DNA of 64,000 nucleotides, from positions 26,283 through 90,282 of the forward strand of contig JAFQVJ010000041.1 in assembly GCA_017408025.1 (NCBI GenBank). Reading direction: 5' to 3'. This DNA is from Lachnospiraceae bacterium (GTDB lineage: Bacteria > Bacillota > Clostridia > Lachnospirales > Lachnospiraceae). A model generated the notes under the pieces. That model made no database searches. It was not told where the DNA came from and was given only the letters and a program-made list of their open reading frames with translations. Shown here piece by piece: positions 44,572 to 51,852 of this stretch; within the stretch, counting starts at the first letter, position 1; the number at the start of each line of letters is the position of its first letter. The position numbers and the translations under genes are program-made.

Positions 44572-45912
44572 TTACTGCAAGTCTTTTAGCAAAAACAAAA
44601 TCATATATATCGGTTTCAATTTCAATGTACCGATTTTTCCTACATCCTTTTGAGACAAAAGGAAACGTTCTCCCACCTGCTTTGAATATTTGACTTCAAA
44701 GTTATCAATTGATTTATGATTATTAATTGCCGCAGATTTTACTTCTATCGGAACCACCTTATTCTTGGAAGTAACAAGGAAGTCTATTTCAAATGAATGC
44801 GTGCTTCCCTCTTTTCTCCATGTGTGATAATACAAATCTCTTCCACTAGCCTTTATCGCTTGCGCCACTACATTTTCGTATAAATAACCCAAATCTGCCG
44901 TTAATGTATCACTCAACAATTTCTTATAAATGTCTTCTATGCCATTTTGCGCGTCATTAAAAAGCATAGTAGTAAAAAGTCCTATATCTGACAAATACAA
45001 CTTAAAACAGTTCATATCCTTTGTCTGTGCCAGTGAAACACTTGGATTTAACACATTATAGCAAGGCAATACCAAACCAGACTCAATTAACTCAAAAAGA
45101 CGTTCCTCATCCTTTCTTGTTTTTTGTTTTCCGGTAGCTGCTGTAATCGCATAATGTTTCTTCTTTGCCGCAAGTTGGCAAGGAACAGATTTATACATAT
45201 CTGTTATCCTGCCTGATGCATCAATCTTTTTTAAATCATCATAATACAGTTCCAGTATTTCACGTTTCACTTTATCCACAGACTCAAAACTATTCGTAGA
45301 AATATAACATTCTACCGCCTGTGGCATTCCTCCTACAGCCATATAGATGCGGAAATCTCTCATGGCATTACGATTCACAGTATTACCAAGTTCCATGTTG
45401 CTCTTATACGCCATATCAAGAACATTTGGATTTCCCCCTACAGCCCACAAAAATTCTTCATAATCCATTGGATATACATGAATTTTATGTTCCTCAGACG
45501 GAATCAATATATTCTTCACATTTTTCTTTATGGATATCAAAGAACCGGTTTCAATGTAATCATATCTACCATCCTTCACAAGATGCTTGATTGCCTGTCT
45601 TGCCTTTGGAAATAACTGAATCTCATCAAATATGATTACTGATTTTCTTTCATAAAGTTCTACTCCGGCTTCCATCTGCAATCTCAAAAAGAAACGGTCA
45701 AGTTTAGAAATGTCTTCAAATATATCCAGCATTTCCTTACTAGTATTTGAAAAATCAATCAGTATATAGGAATCATATTCCTTTCGAGCAAATTCCTCTG
45801 CAATTGTCGTCTTTCCTACACGTCTTGCACCTTCAAGCAAACATGCATATTTCCCATCCCATTCCTTCTTCCATGCCAGTAATTCTTCATATACTTTTCT
45901 TTTAAACATCAT
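44572..45912 (-). CDS. AAA+ ATPase with DUF4143 / nuclease-fold C-terminus (copy A)
   Basis: About 446 residues starting MMFKRKVYEELLAWKK; GGAAGG lies 5 bases upstream, so the longer frame is rejected. AAA_14 motifs: Walker A LEGARRVGKTT (near 30), Walker B SVIIFDEIQLFP (near 93), ETGSLISI sensor. The C-terminal DUF4143 part carries a PD-(D/E)xK-like set, FEIDFLV then VPIEVKSA. Function of the family is unknown. Three 33-bp-spaced repeats overlap its predicted promoter. A second, diverged member is at 49330-50688. Confidence 0.85.
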   Translation of the reverse strand: MMFKRKVYEELLAWKKEWDGKYACLLEGARRVGKTTIAEEFARKEYDSYILIDFSNTSKEMLDIFEDISKLDRFFLRLQMEAGVELYERKSVIIFDEIQLFPKARQAIKHLVKDGRYDYIETGSLISIKKNVKNILIPSEEHKIHVYPMDYEEFLWAVGGNPNVLDMAYKSNMELGNTVNRNAMRDFRIYMAVGGMPQAVECYISTNSFESVDKVKREILELYYDDLKKIDASGRITDMYKSVPCQLAAKKKHYAITAATGKQKTRKDEERLFELIESGLVLPCYNVLNPSVSLAQTKDMNCFKLYLSDIGLFTTMLFNDAQNGIEDIYKKLLSDTLTADLGYLYENVVAQAIKASGRDLYYHTWRKEGSTHSFEIDFLVTSKNKVVPIEVKSAAINNHKSIDNFEVKYSKQVGERFLLSQKDVGKIGTLKLKPIYMILFLLKDLQ

Positions 45913-45961
45913 CTTCACCTTCCGTTTATTGATATTCTGATGATAATACTTCTTTTTATTC

Positions 45962-45989
45962 ATTTTATCAAAAATTATATTTTTTTCAA
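45962..45989 (-). promoter_or_regulatory. Predicted promoter of ATPase copy A, inside the repeats
   Basis: On the minus strand TTGAAA (45984-45989) and TAAAAT (45962-45967) are 16 bases apart, about 50 bases before the start. The -35 hexamer is part of the first repeat unit. Confidence 0.55.
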
Positions 45990-46060
45990 CATTTCAGGTG
46001 GAGAAAAATATAATTTTTTCAACACTTTGCAATACAAATAATATATTTTTTTCAACACAA
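45970..46060. repeat. Three direct repeats at exact 33-bp period upstream of ATPase copy A
   Basis: Each unit is AAAATATAATTTTTTCAACA-like on the plus strand. The CAACA word starts at 45987, 46020 and 46053, an exact 33-base period (about three helical turns). The tract covers the predicted promoter. Confidence 0.88.
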
Positions 46061-46098
46061 GCATAGAATTTCAGCTTCCAGATTCATCCACTCCGTTT

Positions 46099-46145
46099 AA
46101 AAAATGCACAATGTATTAGAAAAACCAATGCTTTGTGCATTTTTT
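46099..46145. terminator. Hairpin with 13-base perfect arms
   Basis: AAAAAATGCACAA and its exact complement around a 21-base loop, with A and T runs suitable for termination on either strand. It separates the ATPase promoter region from the next gene. Confidence 0.65.
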
Positions 46146-46165
46146 AAATTATTAGACAGCAAAAC

Positions 46166-46199
46166 GGCGGTGAACTACTAAAAATTTCTTTTCACCGCC
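46166..46199. repeat. Hairpin GGCGGTGAA / TTCACCGCC
   Basis: Perfect 9-base arms with a 16-base loop and no T-run. It lies in a gene-free stretch of about 430 bases before the membrane protein gene. Nothing else is seen there apart from the terminators. Confidence 0.55.
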
Positions 46200-46365
46200 A
46201 CTTTCGAAACGCTAAAATTTATCTTCTTTCGCAATTCCATGACTCTGTATACACACGGGTTTCTCCGCACTTTCTCTTGTGGCTTCATGATACTCCCTTT
46301 AAAATAGCTATTTATTTACATCATATCGATGTATAAGTTCATTTTTGATATGTGAACTAAGATTA

Positions 46366-46393
46366 AAAAAGAGCCACCGAAGTGACTCTTTTT
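46366..46393 (-). terminator. Terminator of the island membrane protein gene
   Basis: Minus strand AAAAAGAGTCAC hairpin with one mismatch, followed by six T, immediately after the stop at 46395. Confidence 0.85.
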
Positions 46394-46394
46394 C

Positions 46395-46835
46395 TTAGTT
46401 ATTATCAGCCCATACTTTTATTCCCAATATCAATAATCCAACCGCAATCAACAAAATCCAAAAATCAGATATAATATTGGTTTGAATGATCCCCACTACA
46501 ATTGCCAAGATAACATTAAGTATGTAGTATATCACCATTTTCCACTCAATTGTTTCATACTCTGTTTTGTATTCATATATCGACTTAATTATCAAAATAA
46601 GCGACACTGTAGCTACTACAAACATTGCTGCAAAACTCGCTTTTGCTAAGCCGCCACACAACAGACACAACATGTACTCTTTAGGCGATGTAAACATAAA
46701 CTTAAACGCTTCCACCAACCCAGCGGGTTTTGCCAAACCCACAATTGCATCAAAATATACTATTGCACAGATTGCAAATACCGCGCAAATTGTAACGGTA
46801 ACATACCATTTGGTAATTTTTCTCATAATGTCCAT
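46395..46835 (-). CDS. Island membrane protein with four predicted helices
   Basis: 146 residues with hydrophobic segments near 10-30, 55-85 (CLLCGGLAKASFAAMFVVATVSLILII), 100-120 and 122-140. AGGAG lies 8 bases before the ATG. No family recognised. It is followed by a clear terminator and preceded by the broken small gene at 46855. Confidence 0.7.
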   Translation of the reverse strand: MDIMRKITKWYVTVTICAVFAICAIVYFDAIVGLAKPAGLVEAFKFMFTSPKEYMLCLLCGGLAKASFAAMFVVATVSLILIIKSIYEYKTEYETIEWKMVIYYILNVILAIVVGIIQTNIISDFWILLIAVGLLILGIKVWADNN

Positions 46836-46854
46836 TATCTATTCTCCTCTTTTC

Positions 46855-46974
46855 CTAATTTGGAGTAGAACGCCTGTGACCAGCAACCTTTGTTCCATCC
46901 TTTTTAACATAAGATTTTACTGGAACTATTTTCTTGTTTTAAGTGCCTCTAACACTTGATTTAGTTTTTGCCAT
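46855..46974 (-). pseudogene. 39-codon basic miniprotein with an in-frame stop
   Basis: GGAGG then ATG opens MAKTKSSVRGT, a TAA follows at codon 12, and the same frame continues NKKIVPVKSYVKKDGTKVAGHRRSTPN. The tail KSYVKKDGTKVAGHRR resembles small basic proteins that recur in mobile DNA (from memory). The conserved-looking tail after the stop suggests a recent nonsense mutation. Confidence 0.6.
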
Positions 46975-47038
46975 TTCTCTTTCCTCCATGACATGAGAAA
47001 CAGCAGCATTCCAGCTGGTTAAAACGCTGCCCTGTTAA

Positions 47039-47161
47039 CTAGTTACTCTTAACCGGCTCCGGACCTGGACCTATCCAGATACGAAATGCACGCTTACCAT
47101 AGTCTTTGGCGTATATTTTACCGCCATCCTTTGTGGTAATGCTTGTACGAAAAATGTACAT
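47039..47161 (-). CDS. 40-residue miniprotein MYIFRTSITTKDGGK...
   Basis: The start is the ATG at 47161 with AGGAGG 7 bases upstream; the longer upstream frame lacks a ribosome site. The sequence is YIFRTSITTKDGGKIYAKDY then GKRAFRIWIG, with no signal or membrane segment. Unrecognised function. A divergent plus-strand promoter and terminator overlap its 5' leader (see 47224-47303). Confidence 0.6.
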   Translation of the reverse strand: MYIFRTSITTKDGGKIYAKDYGKRAFRIWIGPGPEPVKSN

Positions 47162-47188
47162 AAACATTCCTCCTTTCACAAAAAACTC

Positions 47189-47217
47189 TTGCGAAAGTAC
47201 ACCCACAGTGGTACAAT
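47189..47217 (+). promoter_or_regulatory. Predicted promoter of a small RNA
   Basis: TTGCGA (47189-47194) and TACAAT (47212-47217) with 17-base spacing on the plus strand. It lies in the leader of the minus-strand miniprotein gene. A GTAC...GTAC near-palindrome spans 47197-47215. Confidence 0.45.
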
Positions 47218-47223
47218 TTGTTT

Positions 47224-47303
47224 TGCGAAGACAATTTGTAACCAGCTGAACTGTACGTGTACTTTTCAGCACGAGCCAAGCATCTTAGGTGCTTGGTTTT
47301 TTT
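47224..47303 (+). ncRNA. Candidate ~80-nt small RNA
   Basis: Between a plus-strand promoter and a strong rho-independent terminator (CCAAGCA/TGCTTGG arms 47276-47282 and 47290-47296, then seven T) there is no ORF. The predicted RNA is divergent from the 40-residue gene and complementary to its upstream leader, if that leader extends this far. Confidence 0.4.
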
Positions 47304-47337
47304 ATGCATAAACCCTAGGGTAATACATCATATATTA

Positions 47338-47886
47338 TTATGCTATTAAAACTTGGTCCAACATTCTTATTTCATAACTTGTATAATCACGTTCACCAAA
47401 TTTCAACCAATTGAGATAATATCCGTATGCATACTCTGCAGCCTGATAACTTATATCAAATTTTTCCATAATTAACTCAATTGTAACATTCTGTCCAAGA
47501 TTATGTATGAGCGCTGGTGGAGCCAATGCATATTTAGCAAAGAATTTAGCTTCTGCTTCCTCAACCTCGCCATCTTCTGTATGCCCTAATGCATAATGAC
47601 CTATTTCGTGCATAATAGTTTGGTTTATTCTTCCATAATTTGAACATGAATCATTATAAAAAATTGTCCAATTGTAGCCATTATCCTCCGTCGAAAATCC
47701 ATCTAAACTTACACTCATGGCAGCTTCTTGTTTTTTCTGACTTAAGGCAGAATATGGCACAACACCGATTCCCATCTTTATAGCAATTTCAAATGCACTG
47801 ATGGGAATGCTCTTCACACCATATTCTACAAATGTATCTGCTACTACCTTTTTAATTTCCTCATACTGTTCATCGCTTAATCGCAT
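47338..47886 (-). CDS. ImmA/IrrE-family metallopeptidase
   Basis: 182 residues with the zinc motif HEIGHYALGH (near residue 91-100) and a following Glu-rich helix EVEEAEAKFFAKYAL typical of the family. In ICEBs1-like elements ImmA cleaves the partner repressor to induce excision. The XRE gene starts 8 bases upstream in the same direction, so this is a repressor/antirepressor pair of the island. A toxin-antitoxin role is an alternative. Confidence 0.88.
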   Translation of the reverse strand: MRLSDEQYEEIKKVVADTFVEYGVKSIPISAFEIAIKMGIGVVPYSALSQKKQEAAMSVSLDGFSTEDNGYNWTIFYNDSCSNYGRINQTIMHEIGHYALGHTEDGEVEEAEAKFFAKYALAPPALIHNLGQNVTIELIMEKFDISYQAAEYAYGYYLNWLKFGERDYTSYEIRMLDQVLIA

Positions 47887-47894
47887 TGGCCCTC

Positions 47895-48215
47895 CTACTC
47901 ATCCCCAATAAGAATGCTCATTAACTCCACTTTTTCTTCTTTAGTCATATGAGCCGCATTTCTAGCAATTAACGTTTTAACAACTTTAAAATCACTCTTT
48001 TTGTTGCTCTCTCCATTTTGGTCTAAAAGATAATCCGTAGTCACATCTAAGGCATTAGCGATTTTAATCAGATTAACTCCTCTTGGAATACGATCCCCTT
48101 TTACATAATGTGAAACCGCAGACTCGGTTATTTCTGCCTTGTGTGCCAACTCCTTCTGCGTCATTTTCTTAATAAAAAGTTGCTCAGTAATACGACTTGC
48201 CACACTTCCTGCCAT
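47895..48215 (-). CDS. XRE-family repressor
   Basis: About 106 residues starting MAGSVASRITEQLF. GGAGGG lies 7 bases upstream, so the ATG at 48230 is rejected. The helix-turn-helix is MTQKELAHKAEITESAVSHYVKGDRIPR (residues 15-42). It is the likely DNA-binding partner of the ImmA-like peptidase. Confidence 0.88.
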   Translation of the reverse strand: MAGSVASRITEQLFIKKMTQKELAHKAEITESAVSHYVKGDRIPRGVNLIKIANALDVTTDYLLDQNGESNKKSDFKVVKTLIARNAAHMTKEEKVELMSILIGDE

Positions 48216-48370
48216 CTTTTTTCCCTCCATATATGTGTCTATTGTTACACTTTACATTTTATAAAAGAATTATCACTTTGTCAACTTTTTAATTCTAAAA
48301 TATTTATAAACTGTTTCCCATCAGTATATACTTCTTTTGCCAAGATATATGACCTATATTATCAAATCGG

Positions 48371-48922
48371 GTAGGAGGTAGATAATTATTTTATCTACCG
48401 ACCTCCCACACCACCGTACGTACCGTTCGGTATACGGCGGTTCTTTAGTTTTCACATATTTTCAAATAGAACTCTGTGAATGTTGGATATCCCCATTCTC
48501 GGAGTTTTGCATTATTCAGAGCAAACTGTACCATTCTGTTACTACTACAGTTCCAAATCCCTTGTCGCATATTTGCGTGCCATTGAATATATTTTTCGTC
48601 CATTCCGAGTTCTTTCAGTTTTCTGTATTTCGTTTTGCTTTTCTTCCACTGTTTCCAATAGATTGCTCTTATTCTGTGGCGTAGCCACTCTGCCACATTT
48701 ACCACAGTTAATTCCGAGTAGTTATTGGACTTCGATTTGAAATGCAACCTTATCCTTAACTGTAGCCTGATGTGATTTCTGTTCGTCAGACCAGAGATTT
48801 GCCTACACCTTCCTTCAGATTCCACCTCACGATGGACACCCTTGGTGTTCGGCTATATCCTTCCCACTACTAGGGCGGATTCGGGACTTTCACCCGTTAG
48901 AAACGTGCGCCGCTAGGCGCAC
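48371..48922 (-). mobile_element. Decayed group II intron
   Basis: On the minus strand the 5' end GTGCGCC at 48922 fits the GUGYG consensus. A domain V-like hairpin with a GAAC loop is at 48410-48441, and a domain VI-like hairpin with end CCTCCTAC lies at 48371-48404. Only about 550 bases remain, so most of the catalytic RNA domains and the reverse transcriptase are gone. It is inserted directly behind the T-run of the riboswitch terminator, a target preference known for group IIC introns. Confidence 0.8.
48445..48825 (-). pseudogene. Remnant of the intron-encoded maturase C-terminus
   Basis: The last 80 residues (WLRHRIRAIYWKQWKKSKTK, then YIQWHANMRQGIWN and GYPTFTEFYLKI) match the maturase/X domain of group II intron proteins. 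The preceding residues are translated intron RNA. The reverse transcriptase domain is missing, so this is not functional. Confidence 0.85.
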
Positions 48923-48924
48923 AT

Positions 48925-48959
48925 AAAAAAAGGTTGCAAAAGATTTCTCTCTTGCAACC
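48925..48959 (-). terminator. Riboswitch expression-platform terminator
   Basis: Arms GGTTGCAA (48952-48959) and TTGCAACC (48932-48939), inner AAGA/TCTT pairing, then seven T. The first arm overlaps the 3' end of the aptamer, so ligand binding could decide its formation. Confidence 0.85.
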
Positions 48960-49040
48960 GAACTACCATGTATAACCTTACGGCTTCTACTTTGCGTCCC
49001 TACGTTTCCATAGGTTTGCCCCCCTGATTATTTTATCCCA
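48950..49040 (-). promoter_or_regulatory. Cyclic di-GMP-I (GEMM) riboswitch aptamer
   Basis: On the minus strand the conserved GGCAAACC, the P2 stem with a GAAA tetraloop (CCTATGGAAACGTAGG), GGACGCAAAG and a P3 region with CCGTAAGG...GGTAG are present in the right order. This matches the GEMM-I consensus that binds c-di-GMP. It is followed by a terminator, but the next genes are the intron remnant and XRE/ImmA, which has its own leader. Its original target gene appears lost. Confidence 0.88.
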
Positions 49041-49226
49041 ACTCTACACTAAATATTTTATCATAAATTATAATATTGTCAATATTTGTTTACCTTATTC
49101 TTATCCCAATCTCTCTTCTTGAGATTTTTTTCATTTCCATGGAATGAGATATCTGCTAGAAAATATAATATATTTTTCGGCAATGTCCGGTGGAAGCACC
49201 CTAAAAACAACAAATAAAGCATACCT

Positions 49227-49316
49227 TTGCGAGGAAAGTCTGGTTCATTGGGAGAGTATTGTGCCAAATATCTTTTGCGTTGCCATAAGAAATACCTTGT
49301 GAATTTAAATGTCATA
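49227..49316 (+). pseudogene. Fragment of a LytTR DNA-binding domain
   Basis: A 30-codon plus-strand stretch reads SLGEYCAKYLLRCHKKYLVN then LNVI, resembling the LytTR motif (F-x-R-C-H-K-S-Y-x-V-N-L). There is an upstream stop, no start codon context and no continuation. It is probably debris of a response regulator. Confidence 0.4.
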
Positions 49317-49329
49317 CTTGAGTCTCATG

Positions 49330-50688
49330 TTATTCATTCTCATTGGTACTCACCCACTTTAAATAGTCCTTCAATAAAAATGAGCAAAAATAAGGAAATG
49401 TGTATATGTTATCACTAAATCCTATATTTCCTGCTGTAAGTTTTATCCCCCACTCTATGTCAGGATAAGCATCACTCCCTATTAAGGTTCTTAAGCTTTT
49501 TGCTGTTCCTCTTGTGGCTTTCACCTCCACGGGAACTAATGTATTGTGAGTACGAACAAAAAAATCCTCCTCTAATGTGGAATCATCTTTCTTATAATAG
49601 TACAATCCATATCCACATTTTGTCAGTGCCTCACCTACAATATTTTCATATAACGCTCCCTTATATACTCCAAGATTTTTATTTGCACGTAAATCATCCT
49701 GTGCCTCATTATCAAGCATAGCTACAAATAGTCCTGAATCAAAAAAGTATAATTTATACTTTTCTTCATTATAGTTACCTTTAAGAGGTAGTTCAGGACT
49801 ATTCATGCAATAGCATATATTTACAATTCCGGCATCCTTCATCCATTCAATACAGCCTCTGTAATCTTTAAATCGTGCACCTTTTGCAACCTTAGATACT
49901 TGAAATTTCTTATTATCCTTTCCTAACTGTACAGGTATCTGTTCAAATACATTAAGAATTCTCGTCTGGTCTAAGCCCTCTGCATATTTGCGTACATCCT
50001 CTCTATAATCCTCAAGGAGCTGACGTTGAAGGTCTAACGTTCCTTCAAATGTGCCATTTTTAATATATTCACGCACCACCGAAGGCATCCCGCCCAATAT
50101 ACAAAAGTCAAGAAACAAGCTGCTATACCGGGTCATTTCTATGTCATTGAAAGGCTTTTGCTCTTTCATGTGATTAAGAATTTCTTCAACCACAGTATTA
50201 TCATATCCTTTTGCCCACAAAAATTCTTCAAAATCCATGGAATGCATGTCGTAATCAACTTTATATCCTACACTATTGCTTTCTATTCTCTTATAATGTA
50301 TCCCCAGCAACGAGCCACTGCATATTATATCAAAACGCCCATCTACCTTAAAAAACTTTAAAGCGGTTGCAATCTCCGGATATTCCTGCAATTCGTCGAA
50401 TACAATAAGTGTTTCCTTTGGAATAAATCTCTTTGAAGGGTCCATTCGGGAAATATTACGTATAATATCATCCGTCTTATATCCATCCTCGGTAATAGAT
50501 TTATACTTAGCTTCCTCTACGAAATTTATATATATTACACTTTTGTAATTGTCCTTTGCAAATCTCTGTATGGATTCTGTTTTGCCTACTTGCCTAGGTC
50601 CTCTGACAATCAGTGGCTTTCTGTCGTCACTATTTTTCCATTGCAGTAAATATGAATCAATTTTTCTCTTCAGGTAAATACTTTCCAT
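49330..50688 (-). CDS. AAA+ ATPase with DUF4143 / nuclease-fold C-terminus (copy B)
   Basis: About 452 residues starting MESIYLKRKIDSYLLQWK; GGGAG lies 8 bases upstream, which favours this ATG over a GTG 9 bases earlier. Walker A VRGPRQVGKTE (near 28), Walker B LIVFDELQEYP (near 95), CSGSLLGI sensor. The C-terminal part has TLEEDFFV and VPVEVKA, a PD-(D/E)xK-like pattern. It shares architecture but only moderate sequence with copy A. Three 32-bp-spaced repeats overlap its promoter. Confidence 0.85.
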   Translation of the reverse strand: MESIYLKRKIDSYLLQWKNSDDRKPLIVRGPRQVGKTESIQRFAKDNYKSVIYINFVEEAKYKSITEDGYKTDDIIRNISRMDPSKRFIPKETLIVFDELQEYPEIATALKFFKVDGRFDIICSGSLLGIHYKRIESNSVGYKVDYDMHSMDFEEFLWAKGYDNTVVEEILNHMKEQKPFNDIEMTRYSSLFLDFCILGGMPSVVREYIKNGTFEGTLDLQRQLLEDYREDVRKYAEGLDQTRILNVFEQIPVQLGKDNKKFQVSKVAKGARFKDYRGCIEWMKDAGIVNICYCMNSPELPLKGNYNEEKYKLYFFDSGLFVAMLDNEAQDDLRANKNLGVYKGALYENIVGEALTKCGYGLYYYKKDDSTLEEDFFVRTHNTLVPVEVKATRGTAKSLRTLIGSDAYPDIEWGIKLTAGNIGFSDNIYTFPYFCSFLLKDYLKWVSTNENE

Positions 50689-50773
50689 AGTGCTCACTCC
50701 CTTATACCATCTTCCATTAACTATTCAGAGCCAATCCGCAAAAGGATTGACTCCAAATAGTTACTTTTATATT

Positions 50774-50803
50774 ATTATACAAAAAAATGAGGGACTTATG
50801 CAA
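50774..50803 (-). promoter_or_regulatory. Predicted promoter of ATPase copy B, spanned by a repeat
   Basis: On the minus strand TTGCAT (50798-50803) and TATAAT (50774-50779) are 18 bases apart. The whole spacer is the first repeat unit. Confidence 0.6.
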
Positions 50804-50862
50804 GCAATTAGCAAAAAAATGAGGGACTTTTTTTATTATCTCACAAAAAAATGAGGGACTTT
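50779..50862. repeat. Three direct repeats at exact 32-bp period upstream of ATPase copy B
   Basis: The 14-base core AAAAAAATGAGGGACT-type word occurs three times, with its T at 50788, 50820 and 50852, exactly 32 bases apart. Between the cores the sequence is not conserved. Confidence 0.92.
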
Positions 50863-50943
50863 CATACTGTGCATTATTCTTTAGTATATTTTCTACCATT
50901 CCTTCATAAAACATTGTCAGCTAAAACAGACATATCAGACAGA

Positions 50944-51852
50944 CTAAAAGCTCTTAGCCAGGCCAACAAGGCTGTTGATATCTTCAATACCATACTGCTT
51001 CATATAAGCCTCAATACCTGCAATTGTATCTATAGTAGCTGTTGGATTCATAAAGTTTGCAGTACCTACAGACACTGCTGTAGCACCAGCCATAATCATC
51101 TCAATTGCATCCTCACCATTACAGATACCACCCATGCCGATAATAGGAAGGTTCACTGCATTTGCCACCTGGTATACCATGCGAACTGCAATAGGCTTAA
51201 CAGCTGGACCTGACATACCACCAGTCTTATTTGCGATAGCAAACTTCTGTCTGTGAATGTCTATCTTCATGCCTGTAAGTGTATTTATAAGTGAAAGTGC
51301 ATCTGCTCCACCTGCCTCTGCTGCCTTTGCCATAACTGTTATGTCCGTAACATTTGGACTAAGCTTCATGATTACAGGCTGCTTTGCGTACTTCTTAACC
51401 TCTCTTGTGATTGCCTCTACTGCCTTTGGGTCCTGACCGAAAGCAATACCACCTTCCTTGACATTAGGACATGAGATGTTAATCTCCATCATGTCGATAG
51501 GCTCATCGGCAAGTCGTTCCACAACTGCACAGTAATCCTCAGTAGTCTTTCCACATACGTTTACGATAATCTTTGTATCATATTTCTTCAAGAAAGGAAT
51601 ATCTCTCTCACAGAATACATCAATACCTGGATTCTGAAGACCGATGGCATTGAGCATTCCTCCATATACTTCTGCAATACGTGGAGTTGGATTGCCCGGC
51701 CAAGGCACATTTGCCACACCCTTTGTCACTACTGCACCAAGCTTGCTTAAGTCAACAAATTCACTATATTCCATACCTGAGCCGAAGGTTCCTGAAGCCT
51801 CCATAACAGGATTCTTAAATTCAACACCAGCTATATTTACTCTTGTATTCAT
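50944..51852 (-). CDS. pyrD: Dihydroorotate dehydrogenase, catalytic subunit (class 1B)
   Basis: A 302-residue FMN protein that oxidises dihydroorotate and passes electrons to PyrK. EASGTFGSG, EINISCPNVKEGG, the catalytic Cys in NISCPN, and GMGGICNGEDAIEMIMAGA are present. The start overlaps the pyrK stop (TAATG). The next gene in the ancestral order, pyrE, is displaced by the island. Confidence 0.97.
   Translation of the reverse strand: MNTRVNIAGVEFKNPVMEASGTFGSGMEYSEFVDLSKLGAVVTKGVANVPWPGNPTPRIAEVYGGMLNAIGLQNPGIDVFCERDIPFLKKYDTKIIVNVCGKTTEDYCAVVERLADEPIDMMEINISCPNVKEGGIAFGQDPKAVEAITREVKKYAKQPVIMKLSPNVTDITVMAKAAEAGGADALSLINTLTGMKIDIHRQKFAIANKTGGMSGPAVKPIAVRMVYQVANAVNLPIIGMGGICNGEDAIEMIMAGATAVSVGTANFMNPTATIDTIAGIEAYMKQYGIEDINSLVGLAKSF

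Noticed and set aside
49079-49315. Minus-strand frame of 78 codons upstream of the riboswitch
   Set aside because: No ribosome site or family resemblance; it overlaps the LytTR-like fragment on the other strand.
50717-50914. Minus-strand frame of 65 codons between pyrD and ATPase copy B
   Set aside because: It runs through the three regulatory repeats and has no ribosome site. I also compared it with PyrE and saw no similarity.
40414-50943. A complete conjugative element
   Set aside because: No relaxase, coupling protein or type IV secretion gene is visible, so only an integrase-type island or remnant is claimed.
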